Assembly (NCBI RefSeq): GCF_021608185.1
Contig: NZ_JAKIHN010000001.1
Coordinates: 1 to 64,000 of the forward strand
Source: Flavobacterium anseongense
Lineage (GTDB): Bacteria > Bacteroidota > Bacteroidia > Flavobacteriales > Flavobacteriaceae
Length of the DNA stretch: 64,000 bases
Reading direction: 5' to 3'
Shown here: piece by piece, positions 53,715 to 62,438 of the stretch
Layout: each line of letters starts with the position of its first letter
Position numbering within the stretch: the stretch's first letter is position 1
Position numbers and translations under genes: made by a program
Notes under the pieces: generated by a model
Database searches by the model: none
Told to the model about the DNA's origin: nothing
What the model saw: only the letters and a program-made list of their open reading frames with translations

Positions 53715-54530
53715 ATGAAAAAGATAATTCTACTCATTTTAATCATCATTTCTTTCACTTCATGTGAAAAAGTAATTGATGTGAGTCTTGCTACCGGTGA
53801 ACCTAAATTAGTTGTGGAAGCCTCCATCAATTGGTATGAAGGAACCGATGGCAGTCAACAAAAAATAAGACTGTCAACAACTACAGATTATTTTGCAACC
53901 GAAGTCCCTCCGGTCACAGATGCTGTAGTCACTATTACAAACAGTCAGGGACAAGTATTCATTTTTGTACAAAATACAACTCCGGGAACTTACGTCTGTA
54001 CTGATTTCACTCCAATCGTAAATGAAACCTATACGCTAACTATTTTGTATCAAGGAGAAACTTATACTGCCACAGACAACTTACTTGATACGCCACAAAT
54101 CATACGAGTTGAACAAAAAAATGATGCCGGTTTTCTTGGCAATGAAACTGAAGTCAAATTCTTTTTCAATGATCTTGTCAACGAAACCAACCATTACTTT
54201 ATAAAAATTGATGATCCTTATAAAGTGATTCCGGAGTACGGGGTAATAGAAGACCGATTCTTTCAAAATAACGAAATGTTCAGTTTATACTACAGTGAGG
54301 ATTTAAAACCCGGTGATACACTGAAGTGTACTTTAAACGGTGTAACATTAAACTATTACAACTACATGAACATTTTATTGACCCAGACAGGCACGAATAG
54401 TGCAGGTCCTTTTTCGACTCCAACATCAACAGTGAGAGGTAATGTGGTCAATCGAACAAATTTTGACAATTTTGCATTGGGCTATTTCAGACTGAGCAAA
54501 ACTTCTGTAAACGAATATATCATTCAGTAA
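53715..54530 (+). CDS. DUF4249 lipoprotein, partner of the TonB receptor
   Basis: A 271-residue outer-membrane lipoprotein (lipobox ending at C17, FTSC-EK). DUF4249 occupies the rest, beginning CEKVIDVSLATGEPKLVVEASINW, a segment very typical of the family, with a beta-rich Ig-like region in the middle. It sits directly after the TonB receptor and probably covers or feeds it as SusD does for SusC. Ligand unknown. Confidence 0.92.
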   Translation: MKKIILLILIIISFTSCEKVIDVSLATGEPKLVVEASINWYEGTDGSQQKIRLSTTTDYFATEVPPVTDAVVTITNSQGQVFIFVQNTTPGTYVCTDFTPIVNETYTLTILYQGETYTATDNLLDTPQIIRVEQKNDAGFLGNETEVKFFFNDLVNETNHYFIKIDDPYKVIPEYGVIEDRFFQNNEMFSLYYSEDLKPGDTLKCTLNGVTLNYYNYMNILLTQTGTNSAGPFSTPTSTVRGNVVNRTNFDNFALGYFRLSKTSVNEYIIQ

Positions 54531-54534
54531 AAAA

Positions 54535-54652
54535 TACGAGGTACAAAGTACGAAGTGGGAAGTTAATAAAGTTTGACTTCGTACTTCCAACTTCGTCCCT
54601 CGTACTTTTTTATTACTTTTACACTTCGTACCTCCAACTTCTAACTTCGTAC
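54535..54652. repeat. Inverted and direct repeats built from ACTTCGTAC
   Basis: The nonamer ACTTCGTAC occurs at 54576-54584, 54623-54631 and 54644-54652, and inverted at 54548-54556. Arms 54535-54563 and 54576-54604 form an imperfect inverted repeat. The whole 120-base gap between the DUF4249 and thiamine pyrophosphokinase genes consists of these phrases. Confidence 0.8.
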
Positions 54653-54658
54653 ATTAAA

Positions 54659-55321
54659 ATGTCATCACACCACATCGTTCGCGACGATCAAGAACCTGCT
54701 TTAATCATTGCCAATGGTGAAGCCTGTAGTTCTGAATTATTAGGACAATTGCTCGAATGGTCGCCTTTAGTCATCGTTTTAGATTCGGCTATTGAACGTG
54801 TTCTCGAATTGGGAATAAAAGTTGATGTGTTGCTGGGTGATTTTGACCGCGGCTTTGATGTCAATCATTACAAAGAAAAGCAATATCCAATCGAAATCGT
54901 GTATGCTCCAAACCAGGACAAAACCGATTTAGAAAAAGCATTTGATTATTTAATCGAAAAAGGGCACAAAGCAGCCAATGTTATTTGGGCAACCGGAAGA
55001 CGCGCCGATCATACCATTACCAATTTAACGAATATTGTTGCCTACAGAAATCTCCTAAAAGTTGTGATTCTCGACGACCATTCTAAAGTGTATTTGCTGC
55101 CCACAGTTTTTGAGAAATGGTATACCGCCAACACCATTTTATCGTTAATTCCGATTGGAAAAGTTACTGGTATCCATACTAAAAACCTTTTTTATCCGTT
55201 AAACCATGAAGATTTAACTATTGGTTACCGAACCGGCAGCAGCAATCATGTAATCCAGGATGGAATTGTTTCCATCATTCACAAGGAAGGCGATTTGTTG
55301 CTAATGGAATGTTGGGACTAA
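54659..55321 (+). CDS. Thiamine pyrophosphokinase
   Basis: A 220-residue enzyme that transfers pyrophosphate from ATP to thiamine, giving thiamine diphosphate. Motifs: LGDFDRG (active-site Asp pair), PNQDKTDLEKAFDYL and TGRRADHTITNL, followed by the C-terminal thiamine-binding domain with SLIPIGKVTGI and GSSNH. Length fits the family. Its start is 6 bases after the last ACTTCGTAC repeat. The NudK-like gene follows 15 bases later. Confidence 0.93.
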   Translation: MSSHHIVRDDQEPALIIANGEACSSELLGQLLEWSPLVIVLDSAIERVLELGIKVDVLLGDFDRGFDVNHYKEKQYPIEIVYAPNQDKTDLEKAFDYLIEKGHKAANVIWATGRRADHTITNLTNIVAYRNLLKVVILDDHSKVYLLPTVFEKWYTANTILSLIPIGKVTGIHTKNLFYPLNHEDLTIGYRTGSSNHVIQDGIVSIIHKEGDLLLMECWD

Positions 55322-55336
55322 GCCATTATTTACCTT

Positions 55337-55918
55337 ATGAAAAACCCTAAAATAGAAATCACCGAAACTAAAGTGCTGTCCAACAACTGGTATACACTCC
55401 GAAAAGTAACTTACAATTATCTCAAAAAAGACGGAACTTGGCAAACACAATCGCGTGAAGCATATGACAGAGGAAATGGTGCCACAATTTTGCTGTATAA
55501 TAAAAAGACAAAAACAATTATCCTCACACGTCAGTTCAGATTGCCAACCTATTTAAATGGAAATGAAACCGGAATGCTGATTGAAGCCTGCGCCGGATTA
55601 TTGGACAAAGACAACGCCGAAGAATGCATTCGCAGAGAAACTGAAGAAGAAACCGGCTATAAAATTTCATCAGTTGAAAAAGTATTTGAAGTTTATATGT
55701 CGCCTGGTTCTGTAACAGAAATTGTCCATTTTTTTACAGCTGAATATACCAAAGACATGAAAGTCAATGATGGAGGTGGCATTGCCGATGAACAGGAAAA
55801 TATTGAAGTTTTGGAACTTGATTTTGACGAAGCTTATGCCATGATTGCTTCAGGAGAAATAAAGGATGCAAAGACAATTATGTTGCTTCAGCACGCAAAA
55901 ATTAATTTATACTGGTAG
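55337..55918 (+). CDS. nudK: NUDIX hydrolase, GDP-mannose pyrophosphatase NudK-like
   Basis: A 193-residue Nudix enzyme expected to split GDP-mannose into GMP and mannose-1-phosphate. The sequence agrees with E. coli NudK over most of its length as I remember it: [15 protein letters not shown] entry, the Nudix core [12 protein letters not shown], then [14 protein letters not shown] and a C-terminal [12 protein letters not shown]. The Nudix box has one residue fewer than the consensus GX5EX7REUXEEXGU, which is also the case in NudK. Follows the thiamine enzyme in the same direction. Confidence 0.9.
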   Translation: MKNPKIEITETKVLSNNWYTLRKVTYNYLKKDGTWQTQSREAYDRGNGATILLYNKKTKTIILTRQFRLPTYLNGNETGMLIEACAGLLDKDNAEECIRRETEEETGYKISSVEKVFEVYMSPGSVTEIVHFFTAEYTKDMKVNDGGGIADEQENIEVLELDFDEAYAMIASGEIKDAKTIMLLQHAKINLYW

Positions 55919-56017
55919 GGTAAATGTGGTGTGCAATTGTTTTCAGTGTAATTAATCAAGCATTAAATATACAATTCAAATTCAATCACTTTTATTCTAC
56001 AATAATTCATAACAGCC

Positions 56018-56440
56018 ATGAAACGTATTTTAACTCTTTTACTTTTAAGTTTATCGCTATATTCTTTTTCTCAGGAAGTAAATACCCTGCAAAATTCATT
56101 TTCAAAAGCAAAACTGGAACATAAAAAAGTATTGTTCTTCTTTTCTGGTTCCGACTGGTGTTCACCTTGCGTAAAATTTAAAAGAAGCTTCATCGACTCC
56201 GAAGCTTTTGCAGCATTCTCAGCTTCAAATCTTATTGTCTTTAATGCTGATTTTCCGAGACAGAAAAAAAATGCCTTATCCAAAGAGCAAACTTCAGAAA
56301 ACGAAAAATTAGCAGAAAAATATAACCCAAACGGATTGTTTCCTTTAATTATTTTATTTGATGAAAATGGAAAAATAATACGCAAATGGGAAGAATTACC
56401 TCAGGAAACAGTTGCTGAATTCATCAGTAAATTGAAATAA
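56018..56440 (+). CDS. Exported thioredoxin-like protein
   Basis: A 140-residue protein with a signal peptide ending near SFSQ (residue 19) and a thioredoxin fold with active site DWCSPC (about 46-51) and cis-Pro segment LFPLIILF. It should act as a disulfide oxidoreductase in the periplasm. It is the first of four closely spaced genes (gaps of 9, 9 and 11 bases) with apbE, DUF4266 and DUF3570. Confidence 0.88.
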   Translation: MKRILTLLLLSLSLYSFSQEVNTLQNSFSKAKLEHKKVLFFFSGSDWCSPCVKFKRSFIDSEAFAAFSASNLIVFNADFPRQKKNALSKEQTSENEKLAEKYNPNGLFPLIILFDENGKIIRKWEELPQETVAEFISKLK

Positions 56441-56449
56441 TCAGATAGT

Positions 56450-57370
56450 ATGCAACTCAAAAAGCAAACCCGATTAATGGGAAATCAATTTGAATTCACA
56501 TTGATTGAGCAAAACGAAATCATTGCTCAGGAACTTTTTGAAATTGCTATTGAAGAAATCAGAAGAATAGAAGCTTTACTAACCACATTTTCAGAAAAAA
56601 GCATAACATACACTATAAACCAAAATGCAGGAATCCAGCCTGTAGCAGTAACCGAAGAAGTTTTTCAATTGATAAAAAGAAGCCAGTTTATTTCTAAAAT
56701 TACCCAAGGTGCATTTGATTTGAGTTATGGCAGCATTGATAAACGATTTTGGAATTTTGATTTGAATATGACTTCGTTACCCGATGCTGAAACTGCTAAA
56801 AAATCGGTTGCCCTAATTAATTACGAAAACATCATATTAGACGAAAATAATCAAACTGTATTTTTAAAAAACAAAGGGATGCGAATAGGTTTTGGCGGAA
56901 TTGGAAAAGGTTATGCTGCGGAAATGGCAAAGAAAAAACTATTGGAAAATAATGTTCTAAGCGGAATTGTAAATGCTTCCGGAGATTTATCCGCTTGGGG
57001 TTATCAGGAAAATGGCGAACCTTGGACCATTGGCGTTGCCGATCCAAATCAGAAAAAATCGCTTTTCTCAACATTTAAAATTACCAACAAAGCTGTAGCA
57101 ACATCTGGTAATTATGAGAAGTTTGTGCTTATTGACAACAAACGATATTCGCATACTATTGATCCAAAAACCGGTTTTCCTGTTTCGGGAATAAAAAGCG
57201 TTACCATTATAGCAGACAATGCCGAAATCGCAGATGCATTAGCAACTCCTGTAACTGTTATGGGAATTGCGGTTGGAATGGATTTCATCAACCAATTAAA
57301 AACCATAGGCTGCATCATTATTGATGATAATGACAAAACCTATTTTTCTAAAAATATTACTATCTCCTAA
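56450..57370 (+). CDS. apbE: FAD:protein FMN transferase (ApbE)
   Basis: A 306-residue ApbE-family enzyme, which moves FMN from FAD onto a Ser/Thr of an exported redox protein. Motifs: GAFDLSYGSI, the GFGGIGKGYAAE FAD-binding region, NASGDLSAWG, RYSHTIDPKTGFPV and ADALATPVTVMG (Mg-binding Asp/Thr region). Unlike E. coli ApbE there is no obvious lipobox or signal peptide at the chosen start (MQLKKQTRLMG), so its site of action is unclear. It is the second gene of the operon. No NqrC, RnfG or fumarate-reductase target is in the window. Confidence 0.93.
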   Translation: MQLKKQTRLMGNQFEFTLIEQNEIIAQELFEIAIEEIRRIEALLTTFSEKSITYTINQNAGIQPVAVTEEVFQLIKRSQFISKITQGAFDLSYGSIDKRFWNFDLNMTSLPDAETAKKSVALINYENIILDENNQTVFLKNKGMRIGFGGIGKGYAAEMAKKKLLENNVLSGIVNASGDLSAWGYQENGEPWTIGVADPNQKKSLFSTFKITNKAVATSGNYEKFVLIDNKRYSHTIDPKTGFPVSGIKSVTIIADNAEIADALATPVTVMGIAVGMDFINQLKTIGCIIIDDNDKTYFSKNITIS

Positions 57371-57379
57371 ACAAAAAAT

Positions 57380-57589
57380 ATGAAGAAGTTTCTTTTAATC
57401 CTTGTCCTAACCTACTCGCTTTCTTCGTGCGAATCGGTTAAAGAATACCAGAAGGCAAAAATTAATGATGCTGAAATGGTATTAACATCCAAAAAAACCG
57501 AAAAATTCGAAAACACTTTTCAACTCTACAGAGAAGGCAGTTCGGGTGCTAATGGAGGCAAAACCGGTGGTGGTTGTGGCTGTAATTAA
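57380..57589 (+). CDS. DUF4266 small lipoprotein with Gly-Cys tail
   Basis: A 69-residue lipoprotein (lipobox ending at C17, LSSC-ES) that ends in GGKTGGGCGCN, the hallmark of DUF4266. Between the anchor and the tail is a charged helix. Just before the tail is YREGSSGANGG. No function is known to me. The two closely spaced Cys and Gly tail could hold a metal, form a thioether or be the site of modification. It lies between apbE and the DUF3570 barrel gene. Confidence 0.88.
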   Translation: MKKFLLILVLTYSLSSCESVKEYQKAKINDAEMVLTSKKTEKFENTFQLYREGSSGANGGKTGGGCGCN

Positions 57590-57600
57590 TAATTTGACAA

Positions 57601-58803
57601 ATGAAAAAAAGAGTAATTTCAGCAGCAATGCTTGCCCTAATGTTTTCTTTTCAGGCGAAAGCCCAAAATGATTCAATCGCAACAAACTATAAAAAACAAA
57701 AACTGAAAATTGAAGAAATCAATTTCATTTCGAGTTACTATACACAAGATGGAGACAATTCGGCCGTAACGGGTGGTGTTGGAACTGAAAAACTAACCGA
57801 TATCGCAACCAATCTTGAAGTTATTTTATCGAAAAAAGATAAAAAGAATAACATTCATAGTTTTGATCTCAACCTTGGTGTAGACAGTTATACTTCGGCT
57901 TCTTCAGATAAAATTGATCCAAACTCCGTTTCATCAGCCTCTTATCAAGATGTTAGAGTTTATCCTTCTGCCGATTATAATTATACGAATTTGGAAAAGA
58001 ATTATGGCTTGCATGCCGGCGTTTCTTTCTCAGCTGAGTATGATTATACGTCAATTGGTGCCAATATCGGATTTACAAAAACTTCTAAAGATAAAAATCG
58101 GGAGTTTTCAGTAAAGGGAATGGCATTTTTTGATACCTGGAAAGTAATCCTGCCCATTGAACTGAGGAACAATCCATCAGATAACGAAGCCGATCATTTG
58201 GATACAAAACCAAGGACTTCCTATAACTTAGGATTAACTTTGTCCCAAGTCATTAATAAGAAATTTCAAATTGCACTCTTAGCAGATTTAGGCTATCAGG
58301 AAGGATTATTAGCAACCAAATTCAACAGGGTTTACTTTGATAACCTGAGTGTAAACTCGGAAAAATTGCCTTCAAACCGTATTAAAATTCCGGTTGGTTT
58401 AAGAGCAAATTACTTTTTAAATGATCGAATTATTCTGCGTACTTTTTACAGATACTATTATGACAACTGGGGAATTAATTCACATACAATTAGTTTGGAA
58501 CCAAGTATTAAATTAACCGCGTTTTCTTCCTTGTCATTGCCTTATCGTTTTTATGCCCAGAGTGAAGCCAAATATTTTAAGCCAATCTATCAGCATCAGG
58601 CAATTGATGAGTTTTACACCAGCGATTATGATTTGTCTAAATTCAGCAGTAATATGATTGGATTAGGCTATCACTTAACCGATAGTGATAAAGGTATTTT
58701 TAATATAAAACGAATACATAGCCTGGAATTGCGATATGGTTACTACACCCGAAATAATGGTCTGGATTCTCATATCATTACGTTAGCATTGCAGTTTAAG
58801 TAG
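57601..58803 (+). CDS. DUF3570 predicted outer-membrane beta-barrel
   Basis: A 400-residue exported protein (signal ending near AKAQ, residue 21) with alternating hydrophobic residues and a C-terminal strand ending in LALQFK, consistent with an outer-membrane barrel. The family signature region at 30-70 reads FISSYYTQDGDNSAVTGGVGTEKLTDIATNLEV. DUF3570 genes are known to me as neighbours of DUF4266 and ApbE genes. It is the last gene of this operon; the next region is repeat-rich. Confidence 0.87.
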   Translation: MKKRVISAAMLALMFSFQAKAQNDSIATNYKKQKLKIEEINFISSYYTQDGDNSAVTGGVGTEKLTDIATNLEVILSKKDKKNNIHSFDLNLGVDSYTSASSDKIDPNSVSSASYQDVRVYPSADYNYTNLEKNYGLHAGVSFSAEYDYTSIGANIGFTKTSKDKNREFSVKGMAFFDTWKVILPIELRNNPSDNEADHLDTKPRTSYNLGLTLSQVINKKFQIALLADLGYQEGLLATKFNRVYFDNLSVNSEKLPSNRIKIPVGLRANYFLNDRIILRTFYRYYYDNWGINSHTISLEPSIKLTAFSSLSLPYRFYAQSEAKYFKPIYQHQAIDEFYTSDYDLSKFSSNMIGLGYHLTDSDKGIFNIKRIHSLELRYGYYTRNNGLDSHIITLALQFK

Positions 58804-58819
58804 TTAGCTTAAATATAAA

Positions 58820-58888
58820 TTACAAAGTTAAAAGTATACTGATTTCTGCTTTTAACTTTGTAACTTAGCTACTTTGCAACTCAGCTAC
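58820..58888. repeat. Inverted repeat and 16-base tandem repeat ahead of uvrB
   Basis: TTACAAAGTTAAAAG (58820-58834) is the exact reverse complement of 58849-58863. Overlapping its right arm are two tandem 16-base units, 58857-58872 and 58873-58888 (14 of 16 identical). The uvrB ATG is 7 bases further on, so these repeats form its leader. Confidence 0.8.
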
Positions 58889-58895
58889 TTCAAAA

Positions 58896-60887
58896 ATGAA
58901 ATTCCAAGTCGTATCCGATTATAAACCTACCGGCGATCAACCACAAGCTATTGAGAAGCTTTCCAACGGAATTCTCAATAATGATAAATACCAGACTTTA
59001 TTGGGTGTTACCGGTTCGGGGAAAACGTTTACCGTTGCTAATGTGATACAAAACATTGACAAACCAACTTTAGTTTTGGCACATAATAAAACTTTGGCAG
59101 CCCAATTATATTCCGAATTCAAACAGTTTTTTCCAAATAATTCGGTGCAGTATTTCGTTTCTTACTACGATTATTACCAGCCTGAAGCTTTTATTCCGGT
59201 AACGGGAACGTATATCGAAAAAGATTTATCCATCAATGCCGAATTAGAAAAGCTGCGTCTGAGCACAACTTCTGCCCTGCTTTCAGGTCGTCGTGATATT
59301 ATTGTGGTTTCTTCGGTTTCGTGTTTATATGGAATTGGAAATCCGGTTGAATTTCAGAAAAATGTAATTTCGATTGCCAAAGGAGAAGTCATATCGCGTA
59401 CCAAATTATTACACCGTTTGGTACAAAGTTTATACTCCAGAACCGAAGCCGATTTTACGCCTGGAACGTTCCGAATTAAAGGCGATACCGTTGATGTTTT
59501 TCCGAGTTATGCTGATGAACCGTATCGCGTGCATTTCTTTGGTGATGAAATTGAAGAAATAGAAGCCTTTGATGCCAAAAGTTCCAAAGTTTTAGAACGC
59601 TACGAAAAACTGAATATTTATCCGGCGAATATGTTTGTAACATCGCCTGATGTTTTGCAGGCTGCGATTTGGGACATCCAACAGGATTTGGTAAAACAAG
59701 TCGATTACTTCAAAGAAATCGGTAAACATCTCGAAGCGAAACGTTTAGAAGAACGCACCAATTTTGATTTGGAAATGATACGCGAATTGGGTTATTGCTC
59801 CGGAATTGAAAACTATTCCCGCTATTTAGACAGACGTCTTCCCGGAACACGCCCTTTCTGTTTGCTGGATTATTTTCCTGATGATTATTTGATGGTTGTG
59901 GACGAAAGCCACGTAACGATTTCTCAGGTTCATGCCATGTATGGCGGCGATAGAAGCCGGAAGGAAAATTTAGTCGAATATGGCTTCCGATTGCCTGCCG
60001 CAATGGACAATCGTCCGTTGAAGTTTGAGGAATTTGAAAGCATGCAAAACCAAGTCATTTATGTTTCGGCAACGCCTGCTGATTACGAATTAGAAAAATC
60101 TGAAGGAATTTATGTTGAGCAGGTTATTCGTCCGACAGGATTATTAGACCCAATTATAGAAGTGCGCCCGAGTCTGAATCAGATTGATGATTTAATAGAA
60201 GAAATTCAGGTAAGATGTGAAGCCGACGAAAGAGTTTTGGTAACGACTTTAACCAAAAGAATGGCGGAAGAACTAACCAAATACCTAACTAAAGTTTCGA
60301 TTCGTTGTCGCTATATTCATTCGGATGTCGATACTTTGGAGCGTGTAGAAATTATGCAGGATTTGCGTAAGGGTTTGTTTGATGTATTGATTGGTGTGAA
60401 TTTATTGCGTGAAGGTTTGGATTTACCAGAAGTTTCACTTGTGGCAATTTTAGATGCTGATAAAGAAGGTTTCCTGAGAAGCCATCGTTCGTTGACACAA
60501 ACCGTTGGTCGTGCCGCGCGTAATGTAAATGGAAAAGCCATTATGTATGCCGATAAAATTACGAACAGCATGCAAAAAACCATAGACGACACCAATTACC
60601 GTCGCGAAAAGCAAATTGCCTACAATACTTTGCATAAGTTAGAACCAAAAGCACTGAACAAAAGTTTGGGAAGCGCTTTGGGAAGTAACTCGGTTTCTAC
60701 ACAATACTTTGAAGACAAAATTGCCAAAGCTGCCGAACCCGAAAGTTTGTATTTATCCAAACCTGAAATCGAAAAGAAAATCCGTGATGCCCGAAAAGCG
60801 ATGGAAAAAGCTGCCAAAGATTTGGATTTTATGCAGGCTGCAAAACTTAGGGATGAAATTAAAAGTTTGCAGGAAAGAATCTCATAA
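58896..60887 (+). CDS. uvrB: Excinuclease ABC subunit UvrB
   Basis: The 663-residue damage-verification helicase-like subunit of nucleotide excision repair. Walker A GVTGSGKTF (about 39-47), beta-hairpin region FVSYYDYYQPEAFIP, DEAD-type VVDESHVTI, motif V/VI LLREGLDLPEVSLV and QTVGRAARN are all present. The C-terminal UVR motif (about 628-662; FMQAAKLRDEIKSLQ) binds UvrA/UvrC. Length matches the family. Confidence 0.97.
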   Translation: MKFQVVSDYKPTGDQPQAIEKLSNGILNNDKYQTLLGVTGSGKTFTVANVIQNIDKPTLVLAHNKTLAAQLYSEFKQFFPNNSVQYFVSYYDYYQPEAFIPVTGTYIEKDLSINAELEKLRLSTTSALLSGRRDIIVVSSVSCLYGIGNPVEFQKNVISIAKGEVISRTKLLHRLVQSLYSRTEADFTPGTFRIKGDTVDVFPSYADEPYRVHFFGDEIEEIEAFDAKSSKVLERYEKLNIYPANMFVTSPDVLQAAIWDIQQDLVKQVDYFKEIGKHLEAKRLEERTNFDLEMIRELGYCSGIENYSRYLDRRLPGTRPFCLLDYFPDDYLMVVDESHVTISQVHAMYGGDRSRKENLVEYGFRLPAAMDNRPLKFEEFESMQNQVIYVSATPADYELEKSEGIYVEQVIRPTGLLDPIIEVRPSLNQIDDLIEEIQVRCEADERVLVTTLTKRMAEELTKYLTKVSIRCRYIHSDVDTLERVEIMQDLRKGLFDVLIGVNLLREGLDLPEVSLVAILDADKEGFLRSHRSLTQTVGRAARNVNGKAIMYADKITNSMQKTIDDTNYRREKQIAYNTLHKLEPKALNKSLGSALGSNSVSTQYFEDKIAKAAEPESLYLSKPEIEKKIRDARKAMEKAAKDLDFMQAAKLRDEIKSLQERIS

Positions 60888-60897
60888 AATAAAAGCC

Positions 60898-61731
60898 ATG
60901 ACAAAAACTATCTCCTATTTTCTACTTTTAATTTCACTTGGAGTTCATTCACAGGAATTAAAAAAAACTGAAACAAAAAAGAAGAATACAATTTCGGTTG
61001 AATTTTATCAGCCTATACAAAATTCGATAAGGGAATTTTACAATGATGATTGGGTAATAAATACTTATCCAACAGAAAAAAACAATTATTCCAGAAGCTC
61101 ATTTTCAAATGCATTTGGAATCAGCTACGAAAGGATTAAAAACAATGCTGTTTTTAGAGTTCGATTGGGAATTACCATAAGAGACATCAAAGAACACCAG
61201 GATTTTGAAACTATAAATACAGCAGATAATTACAGAACAGAAGTCAATCAAAACTTCAAATACAACCAAAACCATATCAATGTTTTTGTAGGTATTGCCA
61301 AAAGAATTCATCTGGCCAATAATTTTGATTTTGATTTTGGAATCGACTTAGCTTCTATTTATTACCTGAAAGGAAAAAGCGATTATAGTTATTCTATTTA
61401 TCAGGAAACCATTTCAGACAACAGCCCTTTGTATGAACAAACAATAACTGTTGATGATAGGATTGGTAATATTTATAGCTTTGGATTAGGTCCGGTTTTT
61501 AAACCACAATATAGCATTACCAAAAACTTAGTTGTTTCAGCCGAATTACAAGTCTATTTTATGAAAACATTTACCAATGATAAATCTACAAGGCTTGAGA
61601 TAAGCGATAGAGTTGTTCCTCAGGAAAACATCACTGAACATGTTGAAATATATGGAGATATAAAATATGATGTAAATCAATGGAATTGGACAAAAGTTTC
61701 CCCTTTGATAAGAATTGGGTATCAATTTTAA
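60898..61731 (+). CDS. Predicted outer-membrane beta-barrel protein
   Basis: A 277-residue exported protein from the ATG at 60898 (signal ending GVHSQ at about 18); a frame extending back to 60709 overlaps uvrB and is spurious. The mature part alternates in a barrel pattern and ends with a strand PLIRIGYQF, a typical C-terminal barrel signal with terminal Phe. It is 10 bases after uvrB, perhaps cotranscribed by chance. No known family or substrate was recognised. Confidence 0.75.
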   Translation: MTKTISYFLLLISLGVHSQELKKTETKKKNTISVEFYQPIQNSIREFYNDDWVINTYPTEKNNYSRSSFSNAFGISYERIKNNAVFRVRLGITIRDIKEHQDFETINTADNYRTEVNQNFKYNQNHINVFVGIAKRIHLANNFDFDFGIDLASIYYLKGKSDYSYSIYQETISDNSPLYEQTITVDDRIGNIYSFGLGPVFKPQYSITKNLVVSAELQVYFMKTFTNDKSTRLEISDRVVPQENITEHVEIYGDIKYDVNQWNWTKVSPLIRIGYQF

Positions 61732-61735
61732 GCAT

Positions 61736-62242
61736 ATGAATTATAATTTCAGAAAAGCTACTTTATTGGAAATCCCTCAAATATGGACTATCATTCAGCA
61801 AGCCATTGTCCGCAGAAAAAATGATGGAAGTCAGCAATGGCAAGATGGCTACCCAAATGAAAATGTAATTCGAACAGACATTGCAAAAGGCATAGGTTAT
61901 GTTTTAAATGACAATGATACAATCGTAGGTTATGCTGCTATTGTTTTTAATGATGAACCTGCTTATCAACATATAAAAGGAACTTGGCTGACCAATGAAG
62001 ATTTTGTAGTAGTGCACAGAGTTGCCATTTCTGATGCTTATTTAGGGAAAGGTTTGGCACAGAAAATTTTTCTTTTTACCGAAGATTTAGCAATAGATAA
62101 CAAAATCTACAGCATCAAAGTCGATACTAATTTTGATAACATTCCGATGCTTAAAATTCTTGAAAAATTAGGATATACCTATTGTGGCGAAGTGATATTT
62201 AGAGGTGGAATCAGAAAAGCTTTTGAGAAAATAATTAATTAA
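61736..62242 (+). CDS. GNAT family N-acetyltransferase
   Basis: A 168-residue acetyltransferase from the ATG at 61736. The GNAT fold shows VVHRVAISDAYLGKGLAQKIF, containing the acetyl-CoA pyrophosphate-binding motif (GKGLA for Q/RxxGxG/A), and a C-terminal YCGEVIFRGG. The acceptor is unknown. It is 4 bases after the barrel gene. The small membrane gene at 62254 follows 11 bases later. Confidence 0.85.
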   Translation: MNYNFRKATLLEIPQIWTIIQQAIVRRKNDGSQQWQDGYPNENVIRTDIAKGIGYVLNDNDTIVGYAAIVFNDEPAYQHIKGTWLTNEDFVVVHRVAISDAYLGKGLAQKIFLFTEDLAIDNKIYSIKVDTNFDNIPMLKILEKLGYTYCGEVIFRGGIRKAFEKIIN

Positions 62243-62253
62243 AACCAAACGAA

Positions 62254-62424
62254 ATGAACAAAAAACCTATTTTAATCGTGCTCGTAATCCTTAATTTCAT
62301 GGTTCTTCTTGGTCAGCTTTGGCCGGAATTTGCTCCTCCGTTTGCCTCGATAGTAAATATTATTTTCCTGATATTCAGTTTACTTTTCTTTATTGGAGAA
62401 ATTGTGAGAAAACCCAGAATTTAA
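62254..62424 (+). CDS. Small two-helix membrane protein (56 residues)
   Basis: A short frame starting MNKKPILIVLVILNFMVLLG, with hydrophobic segments at about 5-20 and 34-49 separated by QLWPEFAPPF, and a basic end VRKPRI. It is 11 bases after the GNAT gene, with the same direction and codon style. A positive-inside pattern (basic N- and C-termini, both likely cytosolic) supports a real membrane protein. No family recognised. Confidence 0.6.
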   Translation: MNKKPILIVLVILNFMVLLGQLWPEFAPPFASIVNIIFLIFSLLFFIGEIVRKPRI

Positions 62425-62438
62425 GCCTACCGGCTGGA

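Noticed and set aside
56450..57370. ApbE as part of an Nqr or Rnf complex
   Set aside because: None of the nqr or rnf genes are in the window, so the target must be sought elsewhere or in the neighbouring genes.
57380..57589. DUF4266 as a ribosomal peptide natural product precursor because of its Gly/Cys tail
   Set aside because: It is a lipoprotein by its signal and lacks nearby peptide-modifying enzymes or a peptidase-transporter; ApbE is not such an enzyme.
60709..60897. Upstream extension of the barrel gene to 60709
   Set aside because: The extra part overlaps uvrB in another frame and is Lys/Pro-rich nonsense; the ATG at 60898 opens a good signal peptide.
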